In this document: in pieces, positions 17,942 to 26,987 of the stretch
How positions within the stretch are numbered: the first letter of the stretch is position 1
Layout of the letters: each line of letters starts with the position of its first letter
DNA from: Saliniramus fredricksonii
Lineage (GTDB): Bacteria > Pseudomonadota > Alphaproteobacteria > Rhizobiales > Beijerinckiaceae
Reading direction: 5' to 3'
Length of the DNA: 64,000 nucleotides
NCBI RefSeq assembly: GCF_900094735.1
Contig: NZ_FMBM01000002.1
Location: 372,001-436,000 of the forward strand
Notes under the pieces: model-generated
Databases searched by the model: none
What the model was told of the DNA's origin: nothing
Seen by the model: the letters and a program-made list of their open reading frames with translations, nothing else
Program-made: the position numbers and the translations under genes

Positions 17942-19654
17942 ATGACCAAATCTGCCAAAGGACAGCAGCAGCCCCTCGTGGCTGCTGCCCTTTCACGAAC
18001 ACGCGGCGCCTTCACGGGCGTCGCTTTCGTCAGTGCCGTGACCAATCTCCTGATGCTCACCGGCCCGCTCTTCATGCTCCAGATATACGACCGCGTGTTG
18101 TCGAGCCGCAGCGTGCCGACGCTGGTCGCGCTGACGGCGCTGGTGGCGGGGCTCTATCTGTTTCTGGGCGTTCTCGAAATCATCCGCGCCCGGGTGCTCA
18201 CCCGGATCGGGCAGCGGGTCGACCGGGAATTGTCAGGCCCGGCTTTCGATGCGGGCCTCAACCTGCCGCTCAAGACCCGCAACAGCGAGGCTGCGGCGCA
18301 TCCCATGCGCGATCTCGATCGCATCCGCCAGTTCATGGCCGGGCAGGGGCCCGTCGCGATCTGTGATCTGCCCTGGCTGCCGATCTACCTCGCCATCATC
18401 TTTCTCTTCCACCCCTGGCTCGGCTGGCTGGGCACTGCCGGCGCAGCCATCCTGATCGTGATCACGCTGATCAACGAATACAGCCTGCGCAAACCCGTCG
18501 AGCGGCTCGCGGCGATGACGCGCACGCGCAATGCCTTCGCGGAGGCCGGGCGGCGCAACGCCGAAGTGTTGCGTGCGATGGGTATGGGGTCGCGCTATCG
18601 GCAGCGTTTCGAGACGACGGATGCGCCGTACCAGGCGATTCAGGCGCGGGTCGGCGACATGACCGGCAGTTTTTCCGCCGGGACGAAGGTCTTCCGCCTC
18701 GGCCTGCAATCGGCCGTGCTCGCGCTCGGCGCCTGGCTCGCCATCATGCAGGCGATCACGCCCGGCGTGATGATTGCGGCTTCCATACTGACGGCACGCG
18801 CTCTCGCGCCGATCGAGGCCGCGATCGGCCAGTGGCGGCATTTCGTCGCCTGCCGCCAGGCCTATCGGCGCCTCGGCGAGATGCTCGGCCACGGGCTCGC
18901 TGCGGATCCCGACATGGTTCTGCCGCGCCCGGGCGAGCGCCTCGATGTGGAGAATATCGCCGTCGCCGCGCCTGGCGACAAACACGCGCTGATTCAGGAT
19001 CTGCGCTTCTCGCTGAAGGCAGGCGATGCGCTCGGCGTGATAGGGCCGAGCGGCTCCGGCAAATCCACGCTGGCGCGGGCGCTCGTCGGGATCTGGCCCG
19101 CGATGCGCGGCAGCATCCGCCTCGACGGCGCGACGCTGGATCAATGGGCGCCCGAGGCGCTCGGCCCGGCCATCGGCTATCTGCCGCAGGGTGTCGAACT
19201 GTTCGACGGAACAGTGGCGGAAAACATCGCCCGCTTCGATCCGGATGCCGACCCGCAGGCCATCGTCGCAGCGGCCGAGCGCGCGGGGGTGCATGAGCTG
19301 ATCCTGCAATTTCCCGACGGCTACGATACCCGTATCGGCGAATACGGCGCCATTCTCTCCGCCGGCCAGCGCCAGCGCATCGGGCTTGCGCGCGCGCTGT
19401 TCGGCCAGCCCTTCCTGATCGTGCTCGACGAGCCCAATGCCAATCTTGATGCGGAGGGCGAAAAGGCGCTCAGCGAGGCAATCGCGGCGGCGCGGGCCGA
19501 TCGGGCCATCCTCGTCGTCATCGCGCACAGGCCGAGCGCGCTGGCCAATGTCGATCAGGTGCTGGTGATGCAGGGCGGGCGCCAGGCGGCGATCGGGCCG
19601 CGCGACGAGGTCCTGCGCCGTACCACCATCCGCCCCGTCCCTGCCACCGCCTGA
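17942..19654 (+). CDS. type I secretion ABC exporter ATPase/permease (PrtD/AprD-like)
   Basis: The 570-residue inner-membrane protein joins an N-terminal exporter transmembrane domain (about residues 25-300, no C39 peptidase domain) to an ABC ATPase. Walker A GPSGSGKST lies near 369, the signature LSAGQRQR near 472 and Walker B FLIVLDEPNANLD near 491. PrtD-type exporters recognise the uncleaved C-terminal signal of RTX proteins and pass them through a fusion protein and an outer-membrane TolC channel. It starts 53 bases after the RTX-like gene and 16 bases before the fusion-protein gene. No TolC gene is in the window. Confidence 0.9.
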   Translation: MTKSAKGQQQPLVAAALSRTRGAFTGVAFVSAVTNLLMLTGPLFMLQIYDRVLSSRSVPTLVALTALVAGLYLFLGVLEIIRARVLTRIGQRVDRELSGPAFDAGLNLPLKTRNSEAAAHPMRDLDRIRQFMAGQGPVAICDLPWLPIYLAIIFLFHPWLGWLGTAGAAILIVITLINEYSLRKPVERLAAMTRTRNAFAEAGRRNAEVLRAMGMGSRYRQRFETTDAPYQAIQARVGDMTGSFSAGTKVFRLGLQSAVLALGAWLAIMQAITPGVMIAASILTARALAPIEAAIGQWRHFVACRQAYRRLGEMLGHGLAADPDMVLPRPGERLDVENIAVAAPGDKHALIQDLRFSLKAGDALGVIGPSGSGKSTLARALVGIWPAMRGSIRLDGATLDQWAPEALGPAIGYLPQGVELFDGTVAENIARFDPDADPQAIVAAAERAGVHELILQFPDGYDTRIGEYGAILSAGQRQRIGLARALFGQPFLIVLDEPNANLDAEGEKALSEAIAAARADRAILVVIAHRPSALANVDQVLVMQGGRQAAIGPRDEVLRRTTIRPVPATA

Positions 19655-19670
19655 TCCGGAGATTGCAGCG

Positions 19671-21002
19671 ATGTCAGAAGCCTCCGACGATCCGACCCGC
19701 TCGAAAGCCGTCGACCCCGTGCGTGGTATCCGGCGCCATATCATCATCGCTACCCTCGTGATCGGGATGCTGGTTGCCGGTATCGGCGGCTGGGGCGCCT
19801 TCGCGAGTATTTCCGGCGCGATCATGGCGCCGGGTGTCGTGGTGGTGGAAGGCAATATCCGCCGCGTCCAGCATCGCACCGGCGGTATCGTCGGCGCGAT
19901 CCATGTGCGCGACGGTGACAGGGTCCGCGCGGGCGAGATCGTCCTGACCCTCGATGCCACCGTGACGCGCGCCAATCTCGCCATCATCGAGAACCAGATC
20001 GACCAGCTCGTCGCACGGCGGACGCGGCTGGTCGCCGAGCGTGATGCAGCGCGCGAAGTCGCCGTCCCCGACAGCCTCGCGGCGCGCCTCGGCGAGGCGG
20101 AGATCGCGGAATTGATCACGGGCGAACGTGCCTTGTTCGAGGCGCGGCGCGACATGCATGAGCGCCGCAAGGAGCAGCTCGACGAGCGCATCATCCAGAT
20201 CGGCCAGGAGGTTGACGGATTGGCCGCGCGCCGTCTCGCCCTTGATGAGGAGCGCCAGCTCATCGGGCAGGAACTCGACGGCATCGAAACGCTTTTTGCC
20301 AAGGGGCTGATCCCCTTTCCCCGCATTGCCGAACTGCGCCGTGCCCGCGCCCAGCTCGCCGGCGAGGATGGCCAGATCGAGGCGGCGATCGCGCAGGCGC
20401 GCACGCGTATCGTCGAGACCCGGCTCGAATGGCTGCAATACGAGCAGCAGGTGCTGTCGGAAGTGCTCACCGGCCTGCACGAGAGCGAGGCGCAATTGAG
20501 CGAGCTGCGCGAGCGGCGCATCGCGGCCCATGATGAACTCGCCCGCATCGATATTCGCGCCCCCCAGAACGGCATCGTGCACGAGCTTTCCGTGCATACG
20601 GTCGGCGGGGTGGTGAGCGCCGAGGAGACGATCATGGCGATCGTGCCGGATGACGAGCAGCGCGTTGTCGAGGCGCGGATCGTGCCGGAGGATATCGACC
20701 AGGCGCTCGCAGCCTCCCAGGCCGTGCTGCGGCTGAGCGCCTTCAACCAGCGCACCACGCCCGAGATCATGGGGGATATCCTGACGATCTCCGCCGATCT
20801 GACACGGGATCCGCAAACCGGTGAGGGCTGGTATCGCGCCCGCATCGCCATTCCGGCAAGCGAATGGGAGCGTGTGGGCGAGCGCTATCTCGTCCCCGGC
20901 ATGCCCGTCGAGGCCTTCATCCAGACGGGCGAGCGCACGCCGCTTTCCTATCTCGTCAAGCCGCTGACCGACCACCTCGCCCGCGCCTTCCGGGAGGAAT
21001 AG
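19671..21002 (+). CDS. type I secretion membrane fusion protein (HlyD/PrtE family)
   Basis: The 443-residue periplasmic adaptor is anchored by one membrane helix at about residues 24-46. A lipoyl/barrel-sandwich region (VVVEGNIRRVQHRTGG, then GIVHELSVHTVGG) flanks a long alpha-helical hairpin (about 95-290), followed by a C-terminal beta domain, the HlyD family order. It bridges the ABC exporter and TolC. The last codons and the stop form the first copy of a 32-bp tandem repeat, so the C-terminus (AFREE) is repeated in the flanking DNA. Confidence 0.9.
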   Translation: MSEASDDPTRSKAVDPVRGIRRHIIIATLVIGMLVAGIGGWGAFASISGAIMAPGVVVVEGNIRRVQHRTGGIVGAIHVRDGDRVRAGEIVLTLDATVTRANLAIIENQIDQLVARRTRLVAERDAAREVAVPDSLAARLGEAEIAELITGERALFEARRDMHERRKEQLDERIIQIGQEVDGLAARRLALDEERQLIGQELDGIETLFAKGLIPFPRIAELRRARAQLAGEDGQIEAAIAQARTRIVETRLEWLQYEQQVLSEVLTGLHESEAQLSELRERRIAAHDELARIDIRAPQNGIVHELSVHTVGGVVSAEETIMAIVPDDEQRVVEARIVPEDIDQALAASQAVLRLSAFNQRTTPEIMGDILTISADLTRDPQTGEGWYRARIAIPASEWERVGERYLVPGMPVEAFIQTGERTPLSYLVKPLTDHLARAFREE

Positions 21003-21069
21003 GCGCCATTCAAAACGCCTTCCGGGAGGAATAGGCGCCATTCAAAACGCCTTCCGGGAGGAATAGGCG
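20984..21069 (+). repeat. 32-bp tandem repeat at the end of the hlyD-like gene
   Basis: Copies begin at 20984 and 21016, with a partial third at 21048 (22 bases), about 2.7 exact copies. Each contains CGCCTTCCGGGAGG followed by AATAGGCGCCATTC. The first copy spans the hlyD-like stop codon. The repeat lies in the short gap between convergent hlyD-like and potI genes and was probably made by replication slippage. Confidence 0.95.
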
Positions 21070-21079
21070 GGTTCGCGAC

Positions 21080-21699
21080 CTACCCCTCCCGCGCTTCACG
21101 CATCCGCGCCGAGCGGCGCATCACCAGCGTGGCGATCACCACCGCCGTGGCGACGAGGCCGATCAGGATGGCTGACAGCGCGTTGATCTCCGGGGTCACC
21201 CCGAGCCGCACCTGGCTGTAGATGCGCATCGGCAGCGTTGTCGCGCCGGGGCCGGAGGTGAAGCTCGCGATCACGAGATCATCCATCGAGAGCGTGAAGG
21301 CCAGGAGGAAACCGGCGAGGATTGCCGGCGCGATGATCGGCAGGGTGATCGTGAAGAACACCTTCCAGGGCGGCGCGCCGAGATCGAGGGCGGCTTCCTC
21401 AAGCGTTCTGTCGAAGGCCATCAGCCGCGATTGCACGATCACGGTGACGAAGCACATGGCGAAGGTGGTATGCGCCACCGCGATGGTCCAGATGCCGCGA
21501 TCGAGATTGATGGCCACGAAGAGCAGAAGCAATGACAGCCCGGTGATCACCTCCGGCATCACCATCGGCGCGTAGATCAGCCCGGTAAACAGCGCCCGCC
21601 CGCGAAAGCGCCCGTGGCGCGTCAGCGCGAGCGCCGCGAGCGTGCCCAGCACCGTGGCGAACACGGCGGTGACGAAGGCCACACGGATCGTCACCCAGG
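21080..21699 (-). pseudogene. potI: potI-like permease, C-terminal part severed by an IS element
   Basis: About 204 codons of a polyamine-type ABC permease, lacking the N-terminus. It includes the EAA loop (LEEAALDLGAPPWKVF) and the last four membrane segments. The N-terminal 62 codons lie on the far side of the insertion at 23608-23793. Removing the element and one copy of CCAGG joins the halves in frame (AAW to VTIRVAF) to give 266 residues, a normal PotI length. Internal start codons exist here, but a working permease without its first membrane segment is unlikely. Confidence 0.9.
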
Positions 21700-23607
21700 C
21701 CCAAGTTGAACAGTTGAATTGGACGAAGCGGGAACATTTTTCCGTAAGCCATTGATGTTATTGAGGTGGGGTCGGTGGGCGTCAGTTTGTGTGGTGCTAA
21801 ATAATGTAAGAATAGGCGTTTCATTGCTTGACGAATGGAGGTTTCTGAGATGCTAATTCGGCATGTTCGTGCGCGAGAAGACCATCAATGGCTACACCTA
21901 CATCTACCTTGTGGAGAATGTCCGCGAGGGTGGCCGCACGAAGCAGCGCATCATCCGCAATCTCGGACGCAAGGAAACGGTTCTCGCCAGCAAGGATCTC
22001 GATCGCCTGGCCGCCTCGGTCGGACGGTTCACGGAACGGGCCATGGTCCTGGATGCCATCAACAACGGTGATGTGGCGCGATACGAAGCTCGTCGCATCG
22101 GCGGGCCGCTGCTCTTCGGGCGCCTGTGGCAGCAACTCGGCATCGATCAGGTGATCGCTGATCAGCTTGGGGAACGCGGCTTCGAATTCCCGGTGGAGCG
22201 GGCCGTGTTCACCGCGACGCTGCACCGTCTGTTCGTCTCCGGCTCGGATCGCGACTGCGCGTCCTGGATGCAGGATTACGACATTCCCGGTGCCGACGAT
22301 CTGTCGCTGCACCATTTCTATCGGGCCATGGCCTGGCTCGGAGAAGATCTGCCAAAGGACGAGCAGAAGGATGCGACGCCCTTTTCGCCGCGTACCGTCA
22401 AGGACGTGATCGAGGAGGCGCTGTTTGCGCGCCGGCGCGACCTGTTTACCGATCTCTCCATCGTCTTCATGGACACGACCTCCCTGTCCTTCCACGGCGA
22501 AGGCGGCGAGACGCTGGGGGCACGGGGCTATTCCAAGGACCATCGCCCTGATCTCAACCAGATGATCCTCGCCGTCATCGTCGATGCCGATGGCCGCCCG
22601 GTCTGCACCGAGATGATGCCAGGTAACACCGCCGATGTCGCCATCCTGCTGCCGATCGTGCAGCGGCTGCGCAGCCGTTTCGGTATCACCCGAGCCTGCA
22701 TCGTGGCGGATCGGGGCATGATCTCGCAGGCCACGATCACGGCGCTAGAGGAACAGGGTCTGGAATATGTGTTGGGTGTGCGCGAGCGCACCGACGCACG
22801 CATGCGCCGGGTTCTCGACGATCCGCAACCCCTCACGCCGCTCCTCGTCGAGCGCAGCCAGGGCGAGACGCAGCTCTTCGCCAAGGAGGTCGTCGTCGAC
22901 GGGGTCCGCTACATCGTCTGCCGCAACGAGGCGCAGGCCGAGAAGGACCGCAAGGACCGCCAGGCCATCATCGCTGCCCTCGATACGCAGTTGAAGAAGG
23001 GCGACAAGGCGCTCGTCGGCAACTCCGCCTACAGGCGTTATCTCAACACCACGACGCGTGATGCCTTCGAGATCGATGCCGGCAAGATCGCCGAGGAAGC
23101 CCGCTATGACGGGATCTTCGTCCTGCGCACCAACGCGAGGATTTCTCCGCTTCAGGCGATGCTGCGCTACCGGGACCTGCTCACCGTCGAGACGCTGTTT
23201 CGTGTCGCCAAGGCGACGCTCTCGACACGTCCGATCTTCCATTCATCCGATGCCGCCATCCGCGGCCACGTCTTCTGCTCCTTCCTAGCCCTGATGCTGC
23301 ACAAGGAGCTGTTCGACCGCTGCACCGAAGCCGGGATCAAACCCGAGTGGCGCCCGCTCCTGCGTGATCTCGACCGCCTGCAGAGCGGCAAAATCGAAAA
23401 GGACGGACGCAGCATTGCCATCCGTACCCCGGTAAGCGGTCAGGTCGGGCCGGTATTCCGCGCCGTCGGCGTGGCGCTGCCGCCGAACATCGCCGAAACC
23501 GAAGCTGCTTGACCGCACGACCCTCCGACCGTGGTGCTAAAAGCGCGAAGGCGCCCCCTATCCCATTGAAAATTCATAATTATCGGAAATCAGGTGTTTA
23601 AGTTGGG
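21700..23607 (+). mobile_element. IS1634-type insertion sequence inside potI
   Basis: The 1908-bp element has imperfect terminal inverted repeats: CCCAAGTTGAACAGTTGAAT at the left and CCCAACTTAAACACCTGATT as the right-end complement, 15 of 20 positions identical. It is flanked by 5-bp direct repeats CCAGG at 21695-21699 and 23608-23612. The only large gene is the transposase at 21863-23512. The boundary is supported because excision restores an uninterrupted potI frame. The transposase frame is intact, so the element may still be active. Confidence 0.92.
21863..23512 (+). CDS. IS1634-family DDE transposase
   Basis: The 549-residue protein opens MFVREKTINGYTYIYLVE, typical of IS1634 transposases. 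Candidate acidic residues are the Asp in VFMDTTSL (about 203), the Asp in IVADRGM (about 283) and the Glu in the YRDLLTVETLFRVAK segment, which fits the IS4-superfamily Y-R-E-K signature. It catalyses cut-and-paste transposition. It lies alone in the element and is complete. Its strand is opposite to potI, so any outward transcription would run against the pot genes. Confidence 0.92.
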   Translation: MFVREKTINGYTYIYLVENVREGGRTKQRIIRNLGRKETVLASKDLDRLAASVGRFTERAMVLDAINNGDVARYEARRIGGPLLFGRLWQQLGIDQVIADQLGERGFEFPVERAVFTATLHRLFVSGSDRDCASWMQDYDIPGADDLSLHHFYRAMAWLGEDLPKDEQKDATPFSPRTVKDVIEEALFARRRDLFTDLSIVFMDTTSLSFHGEGGETLGARGYSKDHRPDLNQMILAVIVDADGRPVCTEMMPGNTADVAILLPIVQRLRSRFGITRACIVADRGMISQATITALEEQGLEYVLGVRERTDARMRRVLDDPQPLTPLLVERSQGETQLFAKEVVVDGVRYIVCRNEAQAEKDRKDRQAIIAALDTQLKKGDKALVGNSAYRRYLNTTTRDAFEIDAGKIAEEARYDGIFVLRTNARISPLQAMLRYRDLLTVETLFRVAKATLSTRPIFHSSDAAIRGHVFCSFLALMLHKELFDRCTEAGIKPEWRPLLRDLDRLQSGKIEKDGRSIAIRTPVSGQVGPVFRAVGVALPPNIAETEAA

Positions 23608-23793
23608 CCAGGCGGCGCGCATCAGCGGTTCGTTGCGAAACAATTCCCCGTACCACTGCGTCGAGAACCCGCCCCAGACGGTGACGAGCCGCGATTCGTT
23701 GAACGAATAGATCACGAGCAGCAGGATCGGGATGTAGAGAAAGGCGAGCCCCAGCGTCAGCGCCGCCATGTTGAAGAAGGAAAAGCCCCTCAT
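23608..23793 (-). pseudogene. potI: potI-like permease, N-terminal 62 codons
   Basis: This is the first membrane segment and first periplasmic stretch of PotI (MRGFSFFNMAALTLG, then FYIPILLL-like hydrophobic sequence, ending MRAAW at the insertion). The ATG overlaps the potH stop in ATGA, so translation would begin but run into the IS and stop after a few codons (PNLNT). Together with 21080-21699 it forms the interrupted gene. Confidence 0.9.
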
Positions 23794-24713
23794 CGGCGCC
23801 CCTCCCTCTCGCCTGCGGCTTGCGCCTCCATGCGCCGCGCCTCCGCCTCGCGGAAGATCACGATCGGCACCACCAGCACCACGAGCAGCACCATCGCCAC
23901 GGCGGCGGCGACGGGCCAGTCGCGGTTGGAGAAGAATTCGACCCAGAGCGTGCGCCCGATCATCAGCGTCTGCGAGCCGCCGAGCAGATCCGGCACGACG
24001 AATTCACCGGTGATCGGAATGAAGCAGAGCAGCGATCCCGCGATGATGCCGGGTTTGGCGAGCGGCACCGTCACGCTCCAGAACGCCTTGACGCGCGACG
24101 CGCCGAGATCACGCGCGGCCTCGATCAGCGTCTGATCCATCCGCTCCAGCGTGGCATAGAGCGGCAGCACCATGAAGGGCAGGTAGGTATAGACCAGCGC
24201 GATGAACACCGCATATTCGGTATTCAGGATGGTCAGCGGCTGCGAGATCAGCCCGGCGCCCTGCAGATAATGGTTGAGGAAACCCTCCGGGCGCAGGATC
24301 CCGATCCAGGCATAGACGCGGATCAGGAAGCTCGTCCAGAACGGCAGGATCATCGCCGCGACGAGGATCGGCCGCCAGGAGCGCGGCGCGCGCGCCATGG
24401 CATGGGCGATGGGGAAGCCGATGGCGAGCAGCATCGCCGTCGAGATCAGCGAGATCCGCAGCGAGGAGATCAGCGAGGCGATGTAGAGATCATCCTGCGC
24501 GAGGAAGACGAAATTCTCGAAGCTGAGATCGCGCAGGAACGCGACCAGCCCCTCCCATCCCGCCGCGAGATCGAGCAGCGGCCAGTATGGCGGCTGCGCC
24601 AGGCGCGGCTCGGAGAGCGCGATCTTGAGCACGATCGCCATCGGCCAGAGGAAGAACGCCGCGAGCCACAGATAGGGGATGATGATGACGAGCCGACGAG
24701 CGAGGTTGCGCAT
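23790..24713 (-). CDS. potH: polyamine-type ABC transporter permease (PotH/PotB-like)
   Basis: The 307-residue inner-membrane protein has six helices, with the EAA loop LIEAARDLGASRVKAFW and the preceding YATLERMDQT region typical of putrescine/spermidine permeases. ATG at 24713 is chosen over one five codons upstream because GAGG lies about 9 bases before it and the potG stop is just upstream. It normally pairs with PotI. Because potI is disrupted here, the transporter is probably non-functional unless another permease substitutes. Confidence 0.88.
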   Translation of the reverse strand: MRNLARRLVIIIPYLWLAAFFLWPMAIVLKIALSEPRLAQPPYWPLLDLAAGWEGLVAFLRDLSFENFVFLAQDDLYIASLISSLRISLISTAMLLAIGFPIAHAMARAPRSWRPILVAAMILPFWTSFLIRVYAWIGILRPEGFLNHYLQGAGLISQPLTILNTEYAVFIALVYTYLPFMVLPLYATLERMDQTLIEAARDLGASRVKAFWSVTVPLAKPGIIAGSLLCFIPITGEFVVPDLLGGSQTLMIGRTLWVEFFSNRDWPVAAAVAMVLLVVLVVPIVIFREAEARRMEAQAAGEREGRR

Positions 24714-24724
24714 GGCCACTCGCC

Positions 24725-25888
24725 TCAATCGCTCAGGATCACGGCCGTATCGGGCGCGAAGGCGACATGCACCCGCTCTTCCATGGCGAGCGGATTTTCG
24801 GTGTAGCGCGTGGCATTGGCGCGGGTGACGCGGATGATCTGGCCGGTATCGAGCTTGATGCGATACACCGTCCAGTCGCCGAGATAGCCGATATCCCAGA
24901 TCTCGCCGGCAAGGCTGTTGAACGCTTCGCCCGGCGCCTCGCGGGTGACGCGCATCTTCTCCGGGCGCACGGCCACCGCGACGTGATCGCCGGCGCCGAG
25001 CCGCGCGTCGGGATCCGCGACGCGAAACCGCGTCTCGCCGGAAAGCGCGGCGAGCTCCCAGCTGGAATCGTCACCGCCACCGCTGACGCGCGCCTCGAAC
25101 AGGTTGATCTCGCCCACGAAATCCGCAACGAAGCGCGAAGCCGGCTGCTCGTAGATCTCGCCCGGCGTCGCCACCTGCACGACGCGCCCGGCATCCATCA
25201 CGGCGATCCGGTCGGCCATGGTCATGGCCTCTTCCTGGTCGTGGGTGACGACGATGAAGGTGGTGCCGAGCGCGATCTGGATATCCATCAATTCGAACTG
25301 CGTCTCCTCGCGCAGCTTGCGGTCGAGCGCGCCGAGCGGCTCGTCGAGGAGGAGCACGCGCGGGCGTTTGGCCAGCGCCCGGGCGAGCGCGACGCGCTGC
25401 TTCTGGCCGCCGGAGAGCTGATCGGGCGCGCGCCCGGCGAAGCGCTCCATCTGCACCAGCTTGAGCATGTCCGCGACCCGCGCCGCAATCGCATCCCGCG
25501 CCATCCCCTCCTGCCGCAGGCCGTAGGCGATGTTCTTCTCGACGCTCATATGCGGAAACAGCGCATAGCTTTGAAACATCATGTTGACCGGGCGGCGGTT
25601 GGGCGCCACGCCCGCGAGATCCGCCCCGTCGAGCAGAACCCGCCCCCGTGTCGGCGCCTCGAACCCGGCGAGCATGCGCATCAGGGTGGACTTGCCGCAG
25701 CCCGAGGGCCCGAGCAGGCAGAAGAACTCGCCCTGATAGATATCGAGCGACAGATCCGCGACTGCGGCCTGATCCCCGAATCGTTTGGTCACGTCATCGA
25801 AGCGAATGAACGGCACCGCGTCAGGATCCGCCCAAGGCGCAAAATCCTGCCGCACCGCCCCGATAGCCCGAACCCCGCCACGCTTCAT
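24725..25888 (-). CDS. potG: polyamine-type ABC transporter ATPase (PotG/PotA-like)
   Basis: The 387-residue ATPase has Walker [10 protein letters not shown] at residues 60-68, LSGGQKQRVALARAL, Walker B VLLLDEPLGALD, H-loop VVTHDQEE and a TOBE domain (VAVRPEKMRV). N-terminus and length fit PotG. It is first in potGHI, 11 bases before potH. The usual binding-protein gene potF is not upstream; that side holds a toxin-antitoxin pair and a decayed copy of this gene's own 5' end. Substrate specificity within the polyamine/spermidine group is inferred. Confidence 0.88.
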   Translation of the reverse strand: MKRGGVRAIGAVRQDFAPWADPDAVPFIRFDDVTKRFGDQAAVADLSLDIYQGEFFCLLGPSGCGKSTLMRMLAGFEAPTRGRVLLDGADLAGVAPNRRPVNMMFQSYALFPHMSVEKNIAYGLRQEGMARDAIAARVADMLKLVQMERFAGRAPDQLSGGQKQRVALARALAKRPRVLLLDEPLGALDRKLREETQFELMDIQIALGTTFIVVTHDQEEAMTMADRIAVMDAGRVVQVATPGEIYEQPASRFVADFVGEINLFEARVSGGGDDSSWELAALSGETRFRVADPDARLGAGDHVAVAVRPEKMRVTREAPGEAFNSLAGEIWDIGYLGDWTVYRIKLDTGQIIRVTRANATRYTENPLAMEERVHVAFAPDTAVILSD

Positions 25889-25950
25889 CCGACCACCCCG
25901 GAGAGGATTGCCCCGTCAGGGGTTTAGGGGATTTTGGAGGGTGGGGGAAG
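25720..25950. repeat. direct repeat A: 5' end and upstream DNA of intact potG
   Basis: This segment matches direct repeat B (about 26807-27050) in the same orientation with roughly 75-80 per cent identity by eye. Shared blocks include CGCTTCATCCGA and CCCGGAGAGGATTG. The repeats bracket the toxin-antitoxin genes. Confidence 0.8.
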
Positions 25951-26157
25951 GGGAGGATTGGGGGCGCGGGCTCTGCGCCATCGCGAGGCGATAACGAAAA
26001 CCGCCAGAACGCCACGCCTCGCTCGCTCGCAACGGCTTCGGCATCAGGGCTGGCGGCCCCGATCCAGCGCTTGTCCCCCGCCCGCCCGGCAGAAGCCGGC
26101 TTTCTTGGCGTTTCATGATGGATCATGATAGGCATCCTTGCAGCGAGGAGATCGGTC
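25951..26157 (+). other. upstream region of the toxin-antitoxin operon, no gene seen
   Basis: These 207 bases lie between the potG upstream repeat and the antitoxin start. No protein is supported. A short palindrome CATGATGGATCATG near 26114-26127 sits about 30 bases before the antitoxin start and could be an autoregulatory operator, as is usual for toxin-antitoxin operons; this is inference. Confidence 0.35.
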
Positions 26158-26385
26158 ATGGCATCGCCCCGAGAGAAATTTGCCACCCAGGTCAGTTCCG
26201 AAATCCTGTCGGAGCTGCGCAAGCTCGCGCAGAGCGAGGGGCGGCAGCTTCAGGCGCTTGTCGATGAGGCCTTGGCGGACCTGATCGAGAAGCGCAGGCA
26301 GGGGAAGCCGCGCGCGCATGTGATGGCGGCCTATCAGGCAAGCCATGAGACATTCGCCCCCCTCTACAAGAAGCTCGCCGAATGA
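26158..26385 (+). CDS. antitoxin of a Doc-type toxin-antitoxin pair
   Basis: The 75-residue protein resembles ribbon-helix-helix type antitoxins (ATQVSSEILSELRKLAQSEG with QALVDEALADLIE). The C-terminal part (about 50-75), rich in aromatic and basic residues, is the likely toxin-wrapping segment. ATG at 26158 follows GAGGAGAT; an ATG at 26125 lacks one. Its stop overlaps the toxin start in ATGA, the usual coupled arrangement. It should neutralise the toxin and repress the operon. Confidence 0.75.
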   Translation: MASPREKFATQVSSEILSELRKLAQSEGRQLQALVDEALADLIEKRRQGKPRAHVMAAYQASHETFAPLYKKLAE

Positions 26386-26756
26386 CGGACGACCTGACCG
26401 GCATCGAGGTTCTTGCAATCCATGTCGACCAGATCGAGCGCTATGGCGGGACGCAAGGGCTGCGGGATGCCGGATTGCTGGAAGCGGCCTTGTTTCGACC
26501 GCAGACCGGCTATTACGCCGACCTGATCGGGCAAGCGGCCGCGCTTTGGGAAAGCCTGACCAGGAACCATGCCTTCGTCGATGGCAACAAGCGCATTGGT
26601 TTCGCCGCGACCTATACGTTTCTCGCGATCAACGGGCGGCGCATCACGGCGGACGCCGACACCGCCTTCGCATTCATCAGCGACAATCTCGACGCCGGGA
26701 CCTTCACGTTCGACCGGCTCGAAGCCTGGTTGCGCGCCCATACGTGGGAAACGTAG
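26382..26756 (+). CDS. doc: Doc/Fic-family toxin (death-on-curing type)
   Basis: The 124-residue cytosolic protein contains the Fic-fold motif HAFVDGNKRIGF at about residues 64-75, the Doc form of HXFXXGNKR, and the Doc-like opening IEVLAIHVDQIERYGG. Doc phosphorylates elongation factor Tu and halts translation until neutralised. It is complete and coupled to the antitoxin. The pair sits between an intact and a decayed potG 5' end, so it probably entered with or between a duplication. Confidence 0.88.
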   Translation: MTDDLTGIEVLAIHVDQIERYGGTQGLRDAGLLEAALFRPQTGYYADLIGQAAALWESLTRNHAFVDGNKRIGFAATYTFLAINGRRITADADTAFAFISDNLDAGTFTFDRLEAWLRAHTWET

Positions 26757-26769
26757 GCGGCGCTCGCTG

Positions 26770-26987
26770 CATAGCCGCATGACCGTCGCGCACGATGAAC
26801 GGTGGTGCGGGCAGGCAGGAGAGCGCGCGCTGATGGATATCGGGTGAGAGATCGGCCAGCGCGACCTGATCCGCGAATCGCTTGGGCACGTTATCGAAGC
26901 GGATGAATGGCTCGGCCAGCGGATCCGCCCAAGCCGCAAAAATCCTGCCGCACCTGAGAGGATTGCCCGAACCCCACCACGCTTCAT
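26770..26987 (-). pseudogene. decayed duplicate of the potG 5' end
   Basis: Reading from an ATG at 26987, the sequence begins MKRGGVRAI exactly like potG. An extra T in the T-run near 26938 shifts the frame, and the homology continues in another frame (PKRFADQVALADLSPDIHQ against potG TKRFGDQAAVADLSLDIYQ). It fades past the position of Walker A near 26770. Only about 70 codons remain. It is the end of a former potG copy or the scar of a duplication around the toxin-antitoxin module. Confidence 0.82.

Noticed and set aside
16071-18002. 643-codon open frame antisense to the RTX repeats
   Set aside because: It follows the 132-codon repeat of the sense gene, has no family features and is a product of GC-rich codon bias; the sense frame has clear domains and operon context.
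21703-23605. AAGTTG as the target duplication of the IS1634-type element
   Set aside because: AAGTTG occurs at both ends, but using it leaves potI out of frame after excision. CCAGG restores the frame and aligns the terminal repeats better.
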